Source of the DNA: Nonomuraea rubra
GTDB taxonomy: Bacteria; Actinomycetota; Actinomycetes; Streptosporangiales; Streptosporangiaceae
Direction of reading: 5' to 3'
DNA length: 64,000 bases
Assembly: GCF_014207985.1 (NCBI RefSeq)
Contig: NZ_JACHMI010000001.1
Coordinates: 1,781,001-1,845,000 of the forward strand
Of this stretch, positions 33,531 to 43,364 are shown in pieces. The translations under genes and the position numbers were made by a program. Under the pieces are notes generated by a model that made no database searches, had not been told where the DNA came from, and worked only from the letters and a program-made list of their open reading frames with translations. Positions within the stretch are counted from its first letter, which is position 1; each line of letters begins with the position of its first letter.

Positions 33531-34558
33531 CTGCTCTCGGTCTCGTCCTGGAAGATGCGGTCGAGGAACTCGTCGTCGTTGTCGTCGGTGGCGGTGTTCT
33601 GTTCGGGGTCTTGGCCGAGGGTGAGATGTGGCCAGCCGTTGTCGAGGTCGGCCAGCCGCAGGCGTGCCTGTCCCGGCTCGGTGGGGATGGGCAGCCAGAC
33701 GGGTCCGGCGGGTCCGTCGCCGTGGGTGGTGTGCACGGCGGTGGCGATCGGAAGGTCGCTGCTGGTGAGGAGTTTGCGCAGGTTGGTCTCGCGGGTGGGA
33801 TTGGGCAGCCAGAACAGCAGCGGGGTGGTGATGCCGGTGGCATCGGCGAGGTCGCGGTAGTCGTGGAGCTTGTCGGCGACACGTTTGAGGGTTTCGGTGC
33901 CAGTGTCGTGTTCGAGGAAGAAGTCGATCTGGTGGCCGCTCTCCGACCAGCAGCCGTAGGCGTCAGGGCGGGCCAGGTCACCCCACCTTTCGGCGCACTG
34001 CTTTTCTGACAGCCAGGCTCGCAGGGCGGCGTGCGGGGTGTGGCGGGCGAGGCTGTGCAGGTGGGAGAAGAAGTCGTTGACGCCGACCTGGTGGTTCAGG
34101 CGTGAGGAGACGGCGACGGGGATGTCGGGGTTGTAGCCGAGTTCTTTGAGAGGGATGCCGTGGCGGGCGGCCAGGGCGGCGGCTCCGGCCTTGCCGAGGG
34201 CCCAGTGGATGGGAGCCGAGCCTGCGCCGTATCCGGCCCAGGGGCGGAAGCGGGTGACGGCGTTGAGCTGGAACAGGATGGTCATGCGGGCGCGGGTGGC
34301 TTGGGCGATGGTGAAGAACATGCGCTGCAGCTGGTGGGTGGTCAGGACGCGGTGGCGGTGCAGATGGTCGAGGATCTGGTAGTCGCGCTCCGTCAGCCGC
34401 GCGGAGAGCGTCATCAACGCGGTGTGATCGAGCCTGGGCTGGGCTGCCGGGATGGGCTGGATCGCGAACCGGGGCAGCTTGCGAGCTGCCGCTCGGCGGG
34501 TGGCGGGCTGCTGGGCCGGCTGGCAGGTGCACGAGCAACCGCAGGGCTTATCGGACAT
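33527..34558 (-). CDS. replication-relaxation family protein
   Basis: A 343-residue protein of the Replic_Relax family, which is associated with actinobacterial and firmicute conjugative elements and thought to help plasmid or element replication. The N-terminal winged helix (LTERDYQILDHLHRHRVLT, then THQLQRMFF) and the following conserved parts (GSAPIHWALGKAGAAAL, LNHQVGVNDFFSHL, RPDAYGCW, IDFFLEHDTGTETL) are as expected. GGAGG seven bases before the ATG at 34558 sets the start. A Cys-rich stretch (CGCSCTCQ) is near the N-terminus. It lies between the coupling ATPase and the wall hydrolase genes. Confidence 0.88.
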   Translation of the reverse strand: MSDKPCGCSCTCQPAQQPATRRAAARKLPRFAIQPIPAAQPRLDHTALMTLSARLTERDYQILDHLHRHRVLTTHQLQRMFFTIAQATRARMTILFQLNAVTRFRPWAGYGAGSAPIHWALGKAGAAALAARHGIPLKELGYNPDIPVAVSSRLNHQVGVNDFFSHLHSLARHTPHAALRAWLSEKQCAERWGDLARPDAYGCWSESGHQIDFFLEHDTGTETLKRVADKLHDYRDLADATGITTPLLFWLPNPTRETNLRKLLTSSDLPIATAVHTTHGDGPAGPVWLPIPTEPGQARLRLADLDNGWPHLTLGQDPEQNTATDDNDDEFLDRIFQDETESR

Positions 34559-34601
34559 GGCGAACCTCCGTGACGTGGTCGGACAAGGGCGTGGGATCGG
34601 A

Positions 34602-37150
34602 TCAAGAGCGGCTGGAGGCTGAGGGCGCGCCGGGGTCACCCTCACGAGAGGCATGGCCGGACGCTCTGCCTGCGGTTGATTCGGGTGCCTGGCCTGCTCG
34701 CCGGGCAACCACCGTTCCCGTGAACCGCTGGCAAGATGCTTGGCGGACCGCTTCTGCGCGGCCCTCGACCAGGGCAGGAAGGGGCCGGGTGCGCAGGGTG
34801 AAGGCGGAGGTCTGCTGGCCGTCGATGATGAGGCGGGCGGCGGCTTGGTAGGCGCCGAGGTGGGTGAGGTCGTGCGGGCTGATCAGCGGGGCGGTGTGGT
34901 GCTTCAACTCGTTCGCGTCCTTGGGAGAGGCGTTGAAGTAGATCTTGTTGCGGGCGTCGGCTGAGAGCGCTTCGCGAAGGTCGGCAGGGAGCTGGTCGAG
35001 GTGCTGGTGGGCCAGTACGAGGGAGAGGCGGTAGCCGCGTGCCTCGGCGAGCACGTCATTGACGTGGCCAGGCAGGTTCAGGAAGTTGTGGCACTCATCG
35101 ATCACGAGCGAGGCATCCGGCCTGTCCGGCTCGGCCAGGGTGGAGCGGCGGGTAGCGGCTTGCCAGGTGTGCGCGAGCAGGATGGAGCCGAACAGCCGGG
35201 CGGCGTCATCGCCCAAGATGCCTTTGGGCAGGCGGGCCAGGATGAGGCCGCCTCGGTCGAGGAGCCGGCCAATGGGCACGGTGGTGTCCGGGCTGGCAGC
35301 GCCTGCCGCACGAACGGGCGGAGCAGGACAGCGCGGAGCTTGTTCATCACCGGGCCGATGACGGTCGCCTGCCCGGCTGGGGTGAGGGCTTCGTAGGAGT
35401 CCCAGAAGCCGGCCAGCAGCTCATCACGCAGCTCAGCCGTGGTGCGGGCACGGAACGCCGCATCGGTCAGCAGCCGGGGCACGTCGGCCAGGGTGGCCTT
35501 GCGGCCTAGGACGCTGGTCAAGGTCAGGCAGGTGGAGCGGAGCAGGTCATCCACCCGCGGCCCCCAGGCGGAGGAGAAGCAGCGGTGAAAGATGGTGACG
35601 ACGGAGTCGACGGCGAAGGCCGGATCGCGCCCGGCGAGGATGTTGATCGAGGGCGGCGGCGCGGGGTCTTGCGGGTCGAACACGACCGTCTTGCCGACCG
35701 CTCGTTGCGGGAGCCGGTTGAGGATGTCGGTGACCAGGTCACCCTTCGGGTCGATGACCAGGGCGCCTCGGCCCGCTGCCGCGTCAGCCAGGACCATGTT
35801 GGCGAGCAGGGTGGATTTGCCGACGCCGGTGCCGCCGAGGACATGGGTGTGGTGGCGTGCGTCGGCCACGGGTAGCGCTACGGGGCGCGGTGGGCCGCTG
35901 TCGGCGTCGCCCAGGATGCGGGCGGTTCCGCCCGCCGTGGTGCGGGGTACGGCCGGGGACGGCGCTACCGGGCGGGCTCCGGCGCGGGTGATGCCGGGGG
36001 CGTCGATGTCCCACGGCAGGTGGGCGAGCGCGGCCAGTTCGGCCACCGACAGCAGGTAGCCGGAGTCCAGGCGCCGCGAGGTGACCACGCGTCGGGCGCG
36101 CCAGAGACGGGCTCGGCGCAGGTACTGGTGACTGTCGGTGTACAAGGCGAAGACGCCGGCCAACGCGTGCGCATGGCCGCGCAGCCAGCCACGAGCCAGA
36201 TCAGCAGGCTCCCGGCGGACTGGCGCCGTGGAGAGGGGTTCGCGGCTGGTGGCGACGGCGTAGCGAAGGGCCACGGTGTAGCGCGACTGGCCCGCCTTGG
36301 CGAGGATGGCGCGGACTTGTTCGGCGCGTTCGGGGAAGTCGCGGGCCAGGTCGCCGGGACGGTGGTGATCGCGAGCGTCGGGCAAGGGGAGGACCTCGTC
36401 GAAGACGCGGCCGAAGAGGCGGCGGCTCCCTCCGCCGCGCAGGTGAGCGGCTGCCCGGTAGGCGTGCCGCAGCCGCCTGCCTGTCGTCGGACGGGCCAGC
36501 ACCTGCACCACGGCGTGCTCGCCCTCGCGCAGTCCGCCCATGGCTTCCAGCAGCGAGCGGACGGGGTCGTGATCGTGGTCGGTCTTGAGCGGGAGATGCT
36601 CGGGCGCGGCCAGCATCAGCCGACCGCCCGCGACCTCGGCTTCCACCGGCAGGGGCGAGCTGGCGGGGCCGGTCGTGGTGGTGGCTCCCGGCCAGGCGGC
36701 TTGGACGGCCTTCTCCACGATGCCCGGCGGGATGGTGCCGGGCACCCACAGCCGGATCCGGACGCCCGCGTCGCTGCCGCAATACTCCCACACCAGGTGC
36801 GGCTGGCCGGCCAAGGCGCGTTTCCACGCGGGCCGGAGCAGGCCGACGAGCTGCCGCCACAACACCACGGCGCCTTCCGGATCGCTGCGCGGCGGGCTGG
36901 AGATTTCGATCAGGCGGGCGTCGGGCGTCATGCCGGCCTGCTGGAGCCAGCCGAGCACGTAGCGTACGGCAGCCGTCACCGCCCATAGTGCGGAAGCGGC
37001 CGCTGCGAGGCTAGGCCCGTAGGTAAGGGCGAGTTCAGGCAGGCGGGTGGGCAACTCGGCGAGAAAGTCGAGGGCGGTCTGGACATTGTGGTCGTCGATG
37101 TCGCACAGCAGGCACGGCCCCTCCTGGAGGGCCGATGGGGTGGCGGTCAT
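34602..37150 (-). pseudogene. TraD/TraG-like coupling ATPase split by a frameshift
   Basis: A type IV coupling protein of about 848 residues, read in two frames. The first frame runs from the ATG at 37150 and carries membrane helices near residue 50-70 and the Walker A motif GGTGVGKST near residue 440 (with VIDPKGDLVTDIL after it). At about 35303 the frame shifts by one base: the ending RPFVRQAL continues correctly only in another frame as VPIGRLLDRGGLILARLP, with Walker B in SLVIDECHNF, ending at 34602. Adding one base after GCGCTG restores one protein. The ATG overlaps the virB4 stop. The site is not a known slippery heptamer, so this is a mutation or sequencing error. Confidence 0.85.
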
Positions 37151-39003
37151 AGCGGGTCGCCTTCCTCGTCCTCGTCTGGGCCGCCGGTGTTCTCGGTGAA
37201 GCCTGGCGGGCCTGGCGGTTGCGCTGCTGGTGCTGGGAGCGGGTGGTGTGGATCGTGCTGGTCGAGTTGGGCGAGGATCTTTGGGTCTGTTGTCGCTAGC
37301 GCCGCCTCGGCAGGTGAAGCGACGATGCTCAGGGCGATCCGGTTGGCGGGGTCGGCGACCAGGAGCGCTTCGCCTCTTTCGGCGGCGAGCAGGAACTGGC
37401 GTTCGCCGTCGGTCAGGTCGAAGGCGTCCCCGACCGCGCCGATGGCTTGCGGTGCTTGGCGGAGCAGGACCTGGCTGGCGGCGTTGGCCACGATCGCCTG
37501 GCCGAGCTCGGAGCCGAGCAGGTCTGCGGCGTCCTGGGTGACGACGGCGAGTCCGGCCCAGTGCTTGCGCGCCGCCTTGGCCATTCGGAACAGGAAGCGG
37601 GCGCCTTCCGGTTCCTTCATCAGCAGCCATGCCTCGTCCACGACGACAAGGCGCTTTCGGCGGTCGTGCGGGTTGGCAATGCGCCGCCAGATCGCATCGA
37701 GAGCGAGCAGGGTGCCGACTGCCTTCATCTCCTCGGGCAGGTTCCGCAGGGAGAAGACGGTCAGATGCCCGGCCGGGTGGGTGGTGGTGGGGCCGTCGAA
37801 CAGCTCCCGGTAGGAGCCGGTGACGTACGGGGCGAGCTGCGCGGCCAGGTCCGTCCCCGTCTGACCGCTCGTCTTTCCGGTAAGCGTGGTGACCAGATCA
37901 GCGAGAAGCGGCGCCGGACGCGTCCAGGTGGTGGGATCGCGGGTGATCCCGGCGGCCTCGTAAGTGGCGATGATCGCGGCATCCAGGGTCGCTCGCGCCT
38001 GCGGGGTGAGCGGAGTGCCGCCGAGCATGGTGGCGATGAGGGTTTGAAGGAACATGGACCGCCGGGACAGCACGTCATCACGTGCTCCGTGGCTGACGGG
38101 CAGATCGAGCGGGTTCCACCGCACTCCAGAGGCGCCGAGCCGCAGGTGCGTGCCGCCGACGGCGTGCGCCAGGCGGGCGTATTCGTCTTCGGGGTCGACG
38201 ACGGCGACCTCGACTCCCTGATAGAGCAGGCGCAGGGCTTCGAGTTTGGTGAAGAAGCTCTTGCCCGCGCCGGAACGGGCCAGGACGACGGAGTTGTGGT
38301 TGTCCTGGGCGAAGCGATCCCACACAATGACGCCGGAGCCGGTGGCGCTCAACCCGTACAGCACTGCGCTCTCACCGGCGTCCGCCGGGAGGTCGGGGGA
38401 GGCGAACGGGAAGGCCGCCGCCAGCGCGGTGGTGTCGAACGTCCGCGTCACGCGCAGGGAATCAACCCCCAACGGGAGGCTGGTCGTCCACCCCTGCAAG
38501 ACCCGAAACGTCGCCGGTTGGGCATCGAGCAGCAGGGACGACGCCAGCGCCCGGACCCGCTCCACCTCGGCGGCCAGCTCTGGCTCCGATGGAGCGGTGA
38601 CCGTCAGGTAGAGGCCGACCTTGAACAGGCGGCCGTGGCCTCGGGCCAGCTGGTCGGCCAACTGGGTGGCGTCGTCGGCGGCGGCTTCGGCGGCGAAATC
38701 TTGCAGTCGGCCCTGAGCGGCGTCGGAGCGGCTGGCCGATTCCAGACGGGCGAGCTGCCGGCGCAGCCGCATCGCGGCGACCTGCTGCGGGATCGGTTCG
38801 ATGTGCAGGGACACGTCCAGGTGGCCGGGGTAGGTCAGCAAGGGTTCCAGCCACCCCGCGCCGACCTCGCGCGGATAGCCGGTGATGGCGAACGACGCGC
38901 AGACGGCGCTGGGCAAGGTCAGGGTTCTGACGCCGACGTGCGCCGACCCCGGATGGGCGAGGACGCTGGGCTGGTGGTCGCGCTGGCGGCGGCGTAGCTT
39001 CAC
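37147..39003 (-). CDS. VirB4-like conjugation ATPase
   Basis: A 618-residue VirB4/TraC-type ATPase that energises the type IV secretion channel. The Walker A motif is ARSGAGKS at residues 242-249, Walker B is RLVVVDEAWLLMK, and the following ARKHWAGLAVVTQDAADLL matches the arginine-finger and Q motif region of the family. The N-terminal 200 residues match the usual domain for interaction with other VirB proteins. The start is GTG at 39003, overlapping the PrgI gene stop as GTGA; the open frame to 39630 upstream is a shadow of the previous gene. The stop overlaps the coupling-ATPase start. Confidence 0.9.
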   Translation of the reverse strand: MKLRRRQRDHQPSVLAHPGSAHVGVRTLTLPSAVCASFAITGYPREVGAGWLEPLLTYPGHLDVSLHIEPIPQQVAAMRLRRQLARLESASRSDAAQGRLQDFAAEAAADDATQLADQLARGHGRLFKVGLYLTVTAPSEPELAAEVERVRALASSLLLDAQPATFRVLQGWTTSLPLGVDSLRVTRTFDTTALAAAFPFASPDLPADAGESAVLYGLSATGSGVIVWDRFAQDNHNSVVLARSGAGKSFFTKLEALRLLYQGVEVAVVDPEDEYARLAHAVGGTHLRLGASGVRWNPLDLPVSHGARDDVLSRRSMFLQTLIATMLGGTPLTPQARATLDAAIIATYEAAGITRDPTTWTRPAPLLADLVTTLTGKTSGQTGTDLAAQLAPYVTGSYRELFDGPTTTHPAGHLTVFSLRNLPEEMKAVGTLLALDAIWRRIANPHDRRKRLVVVDEAWLLMKEPEGARFLFRMAKAARKHWAGLAVVTQDAADLLGSELGQAIVANAASQVLLRQAPQAIGAVGDAFDLTDGERQFLLAAERGEALLVADPANRIALSIVASPAEAALATTDPKILAQLDQHDPHHPLPAPAAQPPGPPGFTENTGGPDEDEEGDPL

Positions 39004-39956
39004 GGCGTACTCCCCGTGGTTGAGGTGATCAGTTCGTCGGGCAGGACCTGGCCAGCGGGGTGCCGGCCACCGGGGTCGAGGCATTCGGCCAGTGCTTGGC
39101 TGGCCGCATCGGCGTCGAGCACCCGGGCGGCCACGCCGAGCGCGGCCAGGCTGCGCTCGGCTTCGGCGGCGTGCCGCAGGACGACGGCGGCGCAGGTGTC
39201 CCGGCGTACCGAGCGGCGTCCCTTGTTGCTGGCCGGGTGCTCGCGGAGCACGACGAGCACCTGCCGGCACAGCAGCTTGCTGGAGCTGTTCAGCTCGGCC
39301 AGATACTCGGCGTGCTCGCGGGCGGCGTGGGCCAGCGCAGGGTGCGGCAGCACCTGCGCTTGTTGCTCGACGGTCTGGGCCAAGCCGGACAGGTCGGCGG
39401 GGCGAGCCCGGGCGAGGATCTGCACGGGTGCCTCCAGCGAGTTCAGCCACCGGCCGAACGCCCCCACCAGGGCCGCCTGCTCGCCGGTAGTGCGTAGATG
39501 GAAGGACAGGGTGCTCGTCTCGACCAGGACAGCTACGCCTCCGTCGGCGAGCTCGAGAGCACCGTCGGTGCGGATCGCCCGCACCGGCAGGCGGAGCGGG
39601 GCAGGCAGCGTTCCGCGCAACCGGCACCACTGGGGCGGTTCGATGATTCCCTCGGGCGCGGCTACCAGTCGTTTGCTGGCGCGGGTGTGGAGCAGGGCGG
39701 CCAGGGTGAAGCGGTCGAGGCTGAGCCCGTCACGGCGGCCGAGCGCGATGGCCAGGCCGAGGGCCAGCAGCGGCAGGACGATGGCGGCGAGGATGACGAT
39801 CGGCAGGAGATGGTGGAACAGGTAGTAGACGGCGGCGGCGATGCCACCGGTCAGGGCGATGATGAGGATCTGGCGGAGGTTCAGCCCGTAGGCGATCTTG
39901 TCAGGGCGGTTGAGGTCGGCGGGTATGTTCGTGATCAGCGGTTCGGGCTCGTTCAC
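39000..39956 (-). CDS. PrgI-family (VirB3-like) membrane protein
   Basis: A 318-residue protein with a PrgI domain at residues 5-110. Two hydrophobic helices (LNLRQILIIALTGGIAAAV and LLPIVILAAIVLPLLALGLAIAL) follow the typical IPADLNRPDKIAYGL lead. PrgI proteins are thought to stand in for VirB3 in Gram-positive type IV systems. The C-terminal 200 residues form a soluble domain (LRTDGALELADGGVAVLVE), of unknown role, which resembles the SCO6880-like extension in actinobacteria. Stops and starts overlap with both neighbours, so it is tightly co-translated with the virB4 and virB6-like genes. Confidence 0.88.
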   Translation of the reverse strand: MNEPEPLITNIPADLNRPDKIAYGLNLRQILIIALTGGIAAAVYYLFHHLLPIVILAAIVLPLLALGLAIALGRRDGLSLDRFTLAALLHTRASKRLVAAPEGIIEPPQWCRLRGTLPAPLRLPVRAIRTDGALELADGGVAVLVETSTLSFHLRTTGEQAALVGAFGRWLNSLEAPVQILARARPADLSGLAQTVEQQAQVLPHPALAHAAREHAEYLAELNSSSKLLCRQVLVVLREHPASNKGRRSVRRDTCAAVVLRHAAEAERSLAALGVAARVLDADAASQALAECLDPGGRHPAGQVLPDELITSTTGSTP

Positions 39957-41719
39957 TGGCCGTCCTTCCGGCGGGGCGGAGGATCAAGGCGGAGCTGGAG
40001 TTGCCGGGGCCGGGGCGGCCGGGTGGGCATGCCGGGCAGCATCGGCTGGGTCCAGGGCGGTTTCGGGCGGATCCACGGGCCCGTCGACGTGGCCGGGACA
40101 GAGGGCGCGGGTGGGCGGGGCACGCGGGTGACCGGAAACGGCAGGGCGAGCTGGCGTCCCCGCGCGGTGGATGTGCCTGGCCGCCGCGATCCCGGGCCCG
40201 TGGTGGTGGGCGAGAGGTTGAGCGGCAACTGGAGCTGCTGGTGTGCGCGTGGTCCGACCGGGTTGGGTGTGTTCACCGGTGGTGTTCCTCCTGTCGTGGT
40301 GGGTGCGCCGGTGGGCTGTGCGCCTGGTCCGCCACGCGGCCGGGGCCCTGCAGGGCCCCGCCGTCTGCTGCCAGGGGTGCCGGGCGGTCGGCCGGGCCGG
40401 TGCGCGGTCTTGGCCTTGGCAGTGGTACGGGCGGCTCGGCCGCCCTTTCCCAGCGCGGTCTTGGCCAGGCCGAGGGTCTTGTAGACAATCAGCGCCTTGA
40501 CCAGGCGATTGAGCAGCTGGGGTTGGGCGGGCTGCCAGACGGAGCGGGCCACCCAGCCGGGAATCTTGATCAGGATGAACAGCAGGCCGATCAGCACCAG
40601 GGTGTCGATGACGCGCATGACGATCGGTTTCACCGCTGCCAGGACCGGCTGGTCGGGGCCGGTGGTGAAGGCGTCGGTGGCGTCGGTGAAGTACACCTTG
40701 AACGCCAGAATCAGCACGAGTGCCTGCAGTACCTGCATGACCAGGACGCCGGTGAAGGCGCGCCACCACAGCCGGGCGATGTGCTCGGTTTGCGGCAGCG
40801 CGTGACACAGCAGCGCGAGCGGCGCCGCGATCATCAGGAACAGCAGCAGCGCGATCCGTACGACCGCGATGAAGGCCAGGATGAGGCCCATCACCACCGC
40901 GATCGCGACCATCCAGATGAAGAACATCTGCGGAGCCGCCAGCTGGCCGACCGGGTTGGCGAGCTTGTTGGCGATCAGGTCGCCCGCCCGGCCCGCGTCG
41001 ACGCCGTCGCCGAGCAGTGCGGCGACCAGGCCGTTGGCCAGCTCGATGGCGTACTGGCAGAGGGTGAGCGAGAAGTTGAGCGTGATGGCGGCGACCACCA
41101 GACGGGGTGCGACCTCGGCGGCGGTAGTGGAGGTCTGCACGCTGCCGTACGCCATCACAATCACTCCGCCTGCCAGCACGAACAGCACCAGCAGCGCGTT
41201 GGCCACCACCCGCACGTGCGCGGACAGCTCCTGCACCCGTTCCACCATGTCCGGCGGCGGCGCGGATAGCAGCAGCGTGCCCACGGTCTGGAAGGCCGGC
41301 TGGATCGCCTCGGTGACGATCGAGTTGAACCAGCCGTTCAGCGCCCGGTTGATCTTGCAGCCGAAGTCCAGCCAGCCGCACTCCTCCGCCCCGCCGTCCG
41401 GCTGCGGCGTCGGCTCGGAGGCAGGCTGCGGTTCCGATGCCGGAGTGGTGGGCCTTGAACTCGGCTGCGGGTGCGGTGGTGGCGTGAGCATTGGCCCGGT
41501 CGGCGTCGACGGCGTCGATCTCGCAGCAGGTGTGGCGGGCGATGTGGGCTGCGGGTTCGAGGTTGGTGAGGGCGCTGGTGGCGGATCTGGCTCGGCGGTG
41601 GCTTGAGTGGCGGTGACGGTGAGCGTGATGGCGATGATGGCGAGGATGTGCGCCAGGCAGCGCTGGACGGTCAGGAGCGTGCTCGCCGTGGGCGGACAAG
41701 GCGGCGGGTGGCGGGTCAC
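39953..41719 (-). CDS. VirB6/TrbL-like polytopic membrane protein
   Basis: A 588-residue protein. An N-terminal signal-like helix (LAHILAIIAITLTVTATQATA) and a Pro/Thr-rich segment are followed by CGWLDFGCKINRALNGWF, then at least five hydrophobic helices between about residues 170 and 420 (LLVLFVLAGGVIVMAYG, FFIWMVAIAVVMGLILAFIA, IALLLFLMIAAPLALLC, VLVMQVLQALVLILAF, LVLIGLLFILIKIPG). That is the VirB6/TrbL pattern of a type IV channel component. The C-terminus is Arg/Pro/Gly-rich and cytoplasmic. The start is a GTG at 41719, two bases from the pilin stop; it overlaps the PrgI gene by four bases. Confidence 0.88.
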   Translation of the reverse strand: MTRHPPPCPPTASTLLTVQRCLAHILAIIAITLTVTATQATAEPDPPPAPSPTSNPQPTSPATPAARSTPSTPTGPMLTPPPHPQPSSRPTTPASEPQPASEPTPQPDGGAEECGWLDFGCKINRALNGWFNSIVTEAIQPAFQTVGTLLLSAPPPDMVERVQELSAHVRVVANALLVLFVLAGGVIVMAYGSVQTSTTAAEVAPRLVVAAITLNFSLTLCQYAIELANGLVAALLGDGVDAGRAGDLIANKLANPVGQLAAPQMFFIWMVAIAVVMGLILAFIAVVRIALLLFLMIAAPLALLCHALPQTEHIARLWWRAFTGVLVMQVLQALVLILAFKVYFTDATDAFTTGPDQPVLAAVKPIVMRVIDTLVLIGLLFILIKIPGWVARSVWQPAQPQLLNRLVKALIVYKTLGLAKTALGKGGRAARTTAKAKTAHRPGRPPGTPGSRRRGPAGPRPRGGPGAQPTGAPTTTGGTPPVNTPNPVGPRAHQQLQLPLNLSPTTTGPGSRRPGTSTARGRQLALPFPVTRVPRPPAPSVPATSTGPWIRPKPPWTQPMLPGMPTRPPRPRQLQLRLDPPPRRKDGQ

Positions 41720-41721
41720 GG

Positions 41722-42150
41722 TCAGGAACCCACGATGCCCTTGAGCACGCTGACCAGCAGCGGTGCGAGCACGGCGATGCCGTAGCCGAGCGCGGCGTAG
41801 CGCAGGGTCTTCTTGGCCGCCTCGACCTCGCCCGGGTCGCCGCCGGCCAGGATGTAGCGGACCCCGCCGACGGTCAGGAACAGGGTGGCCAGGGCGACCA
41901 GCAGGCCGACGATGACGTTGCGCAGGTTGTCGATCACCGCATTCAGCGAGGCCGGCGCGGCCAGAACCGCGCCCGTGACGGGAGCAGTGATGGCGGCGGG
42001 CACGGAGCTTGCGGCGGTGACGGCGTGGGCCAGGGCGTATTCGAGCAGGGTGCCCAGGACGATGCCGCCGAGGATGGTCAAGGCGATGAGCACGATCTTG
42101 AGGCTGTGGGCTTGGGACGATGCGGTGGTGCGGCGCTGGCGGGATGTCAT
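41722..42150 (-). CDS. VirB2-like pilin
   Basis: A 142-residue TrbC/VirB2-type pilin with three hydrophobic helices: residues 18-40 (IVLIALTILGGIVLGTLLEYAL), 72-98 (VIVGLLVALATLFLTVGGVRYIL) and 118-138 (YGIAVLAPLLVSVLKGIVG). The AGGDPGEVEAAKKTLRYAALGY stretch between the last two is typical of VirB2-like proteins of Gram-positive bacteria. A Thr/Pro-rich stretch follows the first helix. GGGAGG before the ATG at 42150 supports the start. It is the first gene of the minus-strand secretion operon. Confidence 0.88.
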   Translation of the reverse strand: MTSRQRRTTASSQAHSLKIVLIALTILGGIVLGTLLEYALAHAVTAASSVPAAITAPVTGAVLAAPASLNAVIDNLRNVIVGLLVALATLFLTVGGVRYILAGGDPGEVEAAKKTLRYAALGYGIAVLAPLLVSVLKGIVGS

Positions 42151-42440
42151 GTGCTGCCTCCCAGACGGTGGCGGGTGCGGGTCGGATGACGGCGGGTGGT
42201 GAGGGCGGCGCGGAGGTGCCGGCCGGTTGCGAGACCGGGTGGGCGTCCTCCTTCAGTGGGCGGGGCTGGATGGGCTGGGCCGGGTGACAGGGACCGGTGA
42301 CCAGGTACGGGTCTCGCTGCCGGGCCGGCGCCCTCCGCGCTGCCTTCTCACCTGCTAAAAGACCTGGGTGAACGGCCGAGTTAGGACATGAGGGCCAGCG
42401 GATTTTGTGAACCCTTTGCTGGCCGCGCCGGTTGCGATCG
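42151..42440. other. gap upstream of the pilin gene
   Basis: About 290 bases separate the pilin and sigma-like genes. It probably contains the operon promoter, with no operator symmetry that I can name. Confidence 0.35.
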
Positions 42441-43364
42441 CTACAGGTCGCCGCGTTGGATTGCCTGGTGGAGAGCGGTTTCGGCGCGTTGGCGGCGCTT
42501 GATCGCGGTGCAGTAGAGCAGCCCGTCGCGGCGGCAGTAGGAACTGAGCGGGATGCCCTCCAGCCGGGTGCAGACGATCAGCTGGGCCTCCGCCGCAGTG
42601 ATGATCCCTTGAGCGACGGCTTGATCGAGAAGCTGATCGGGATGACCAGCCGGGTAGGCCAGGGTCTGCATGCCGCTGTCGGCCCGGTCGGTGAGGTCGG
42701 GATCGGCCAGCAGACTGGGGTGATCGGCGGCGTGCGCACGAAGAACGGTGGCGTGGGTCAGCCGCGAGAGCCGGAGCAGCGGATGTGACCAGGCCAGATT
42801 CACCTCATGGAGGGCTTCCAGGTAGGCCGTCAGGACCTCGGACTCCAGGTCCTCGCGGTCAACCCGCTGGGCCGGGATCACGCCGACGAGCGCGATGATG
42901 AGACGGCGCAGCATCGGGATCGCCAGGGTGACGGCGGCGACCATCCATGCGCCTCGGCGATCGCGTGCCTCGTGGATCAGGTGCCGCCACACGTGGTCAC
43001 GGGTGGCGCGTGAGCAGGAGGGGTGCAGCAGCATCTCGCGCAGCTCGCTGAGCGGGATCGGCCTGGCCGGCAGCCCGTGCCCGAGCCGTGCGCCGTCCAC
43101 CGACAGCGGCTCGGGGCCGCGCATGAGCAGATCGAAGGCGCGCTCGGCCACATCCAGCGGCAGTGACCCTCCCGATCCCCTGCAGTCGCCGAGCCCCTTG
43201 CCGGTGGGGGCGTTCTCCGCGTCGAGATCCGCGGTGGACACCGTCTCGGTGGAGGCCAGGCGGGTCACGGGCGAGCCGCCCCGGGCGGTGCGGTTGGCGG
43301 GTTGGCTTGTGGTGATCGAGTTGGTGGTGGCGTTCGTGGACAGCTGGACCGAAGAGTGAGACAT
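42441..43364 (-). CDS. sigma-70-like protein
   Basis: A 307-residue protein with weak sigma-factor features. Residues about 175-195 (DREDLESEVLTAYLEALHEV) match the region 2 core (normally (E/D)DLxQE), and the C-terminus (about 260-300, TAAEAQLIVCTRLEGIPLS, then CTAIKRRQRAETAL) looks like a region 4 helix-turn-helix, as in the GIPxxTxKxRxRRA pattern. The N-terminal 80 residues are low in complexity. CGGAG lies seven bases before the ATG. It is upstream of the secretion operon and could be its activator; that is inference. Similar sigma-like proteins recur in actinobacterial integrative elements. Confidence 0.65.
   Translation of the reverse strand: MSHSSVQLSTNATTNSITTSQPANRTARGGSPVTRLASTETVSTADLDAENAPTGKGLGDCRGSGGSLPLDVAERAFDLLMRGPEPLSVDGARLGHGLPARPIPLSELREMLLHPSCSRATRDHVWRHLIHEARDRRGAWMVAAVTLAIPMLRRLIIALVGVIPAQRVDREDLESEVLTAYLEALHEVNLAWSHPLLRLSRLTHATVLRAHAADHPSLLADPDLTDRADSGMQTLAYPAGHPDQLLDQAVAQGIITAAEAQLIVCTRLEGIPLSSYCRRDGLLYCTAIKRRQRAETALHQAIQRGDL

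Noticed and set aside
35290..35315. Programmed frameshift in the coupling ATPase
   Set aside because: No slippery heptamer, pseudoknot or stop-adjacent signal is visible; a mutation or sequencing error is simpler.
37447..38997. A 516-codon plus-strand frame opposite the virB4-like gene
   Set aside because: Antisense shadow in GC-rich DNA; the VirB4 motifs are on the minus strand.
39984..41699. A 571-codon minus-strand frame overlapping the VirB6/TrbL-like gene
   Set aside because: Its composition is Arg/Pro/His-rich, whereas the frame at 39953-41719 encodes clear membrane helices.
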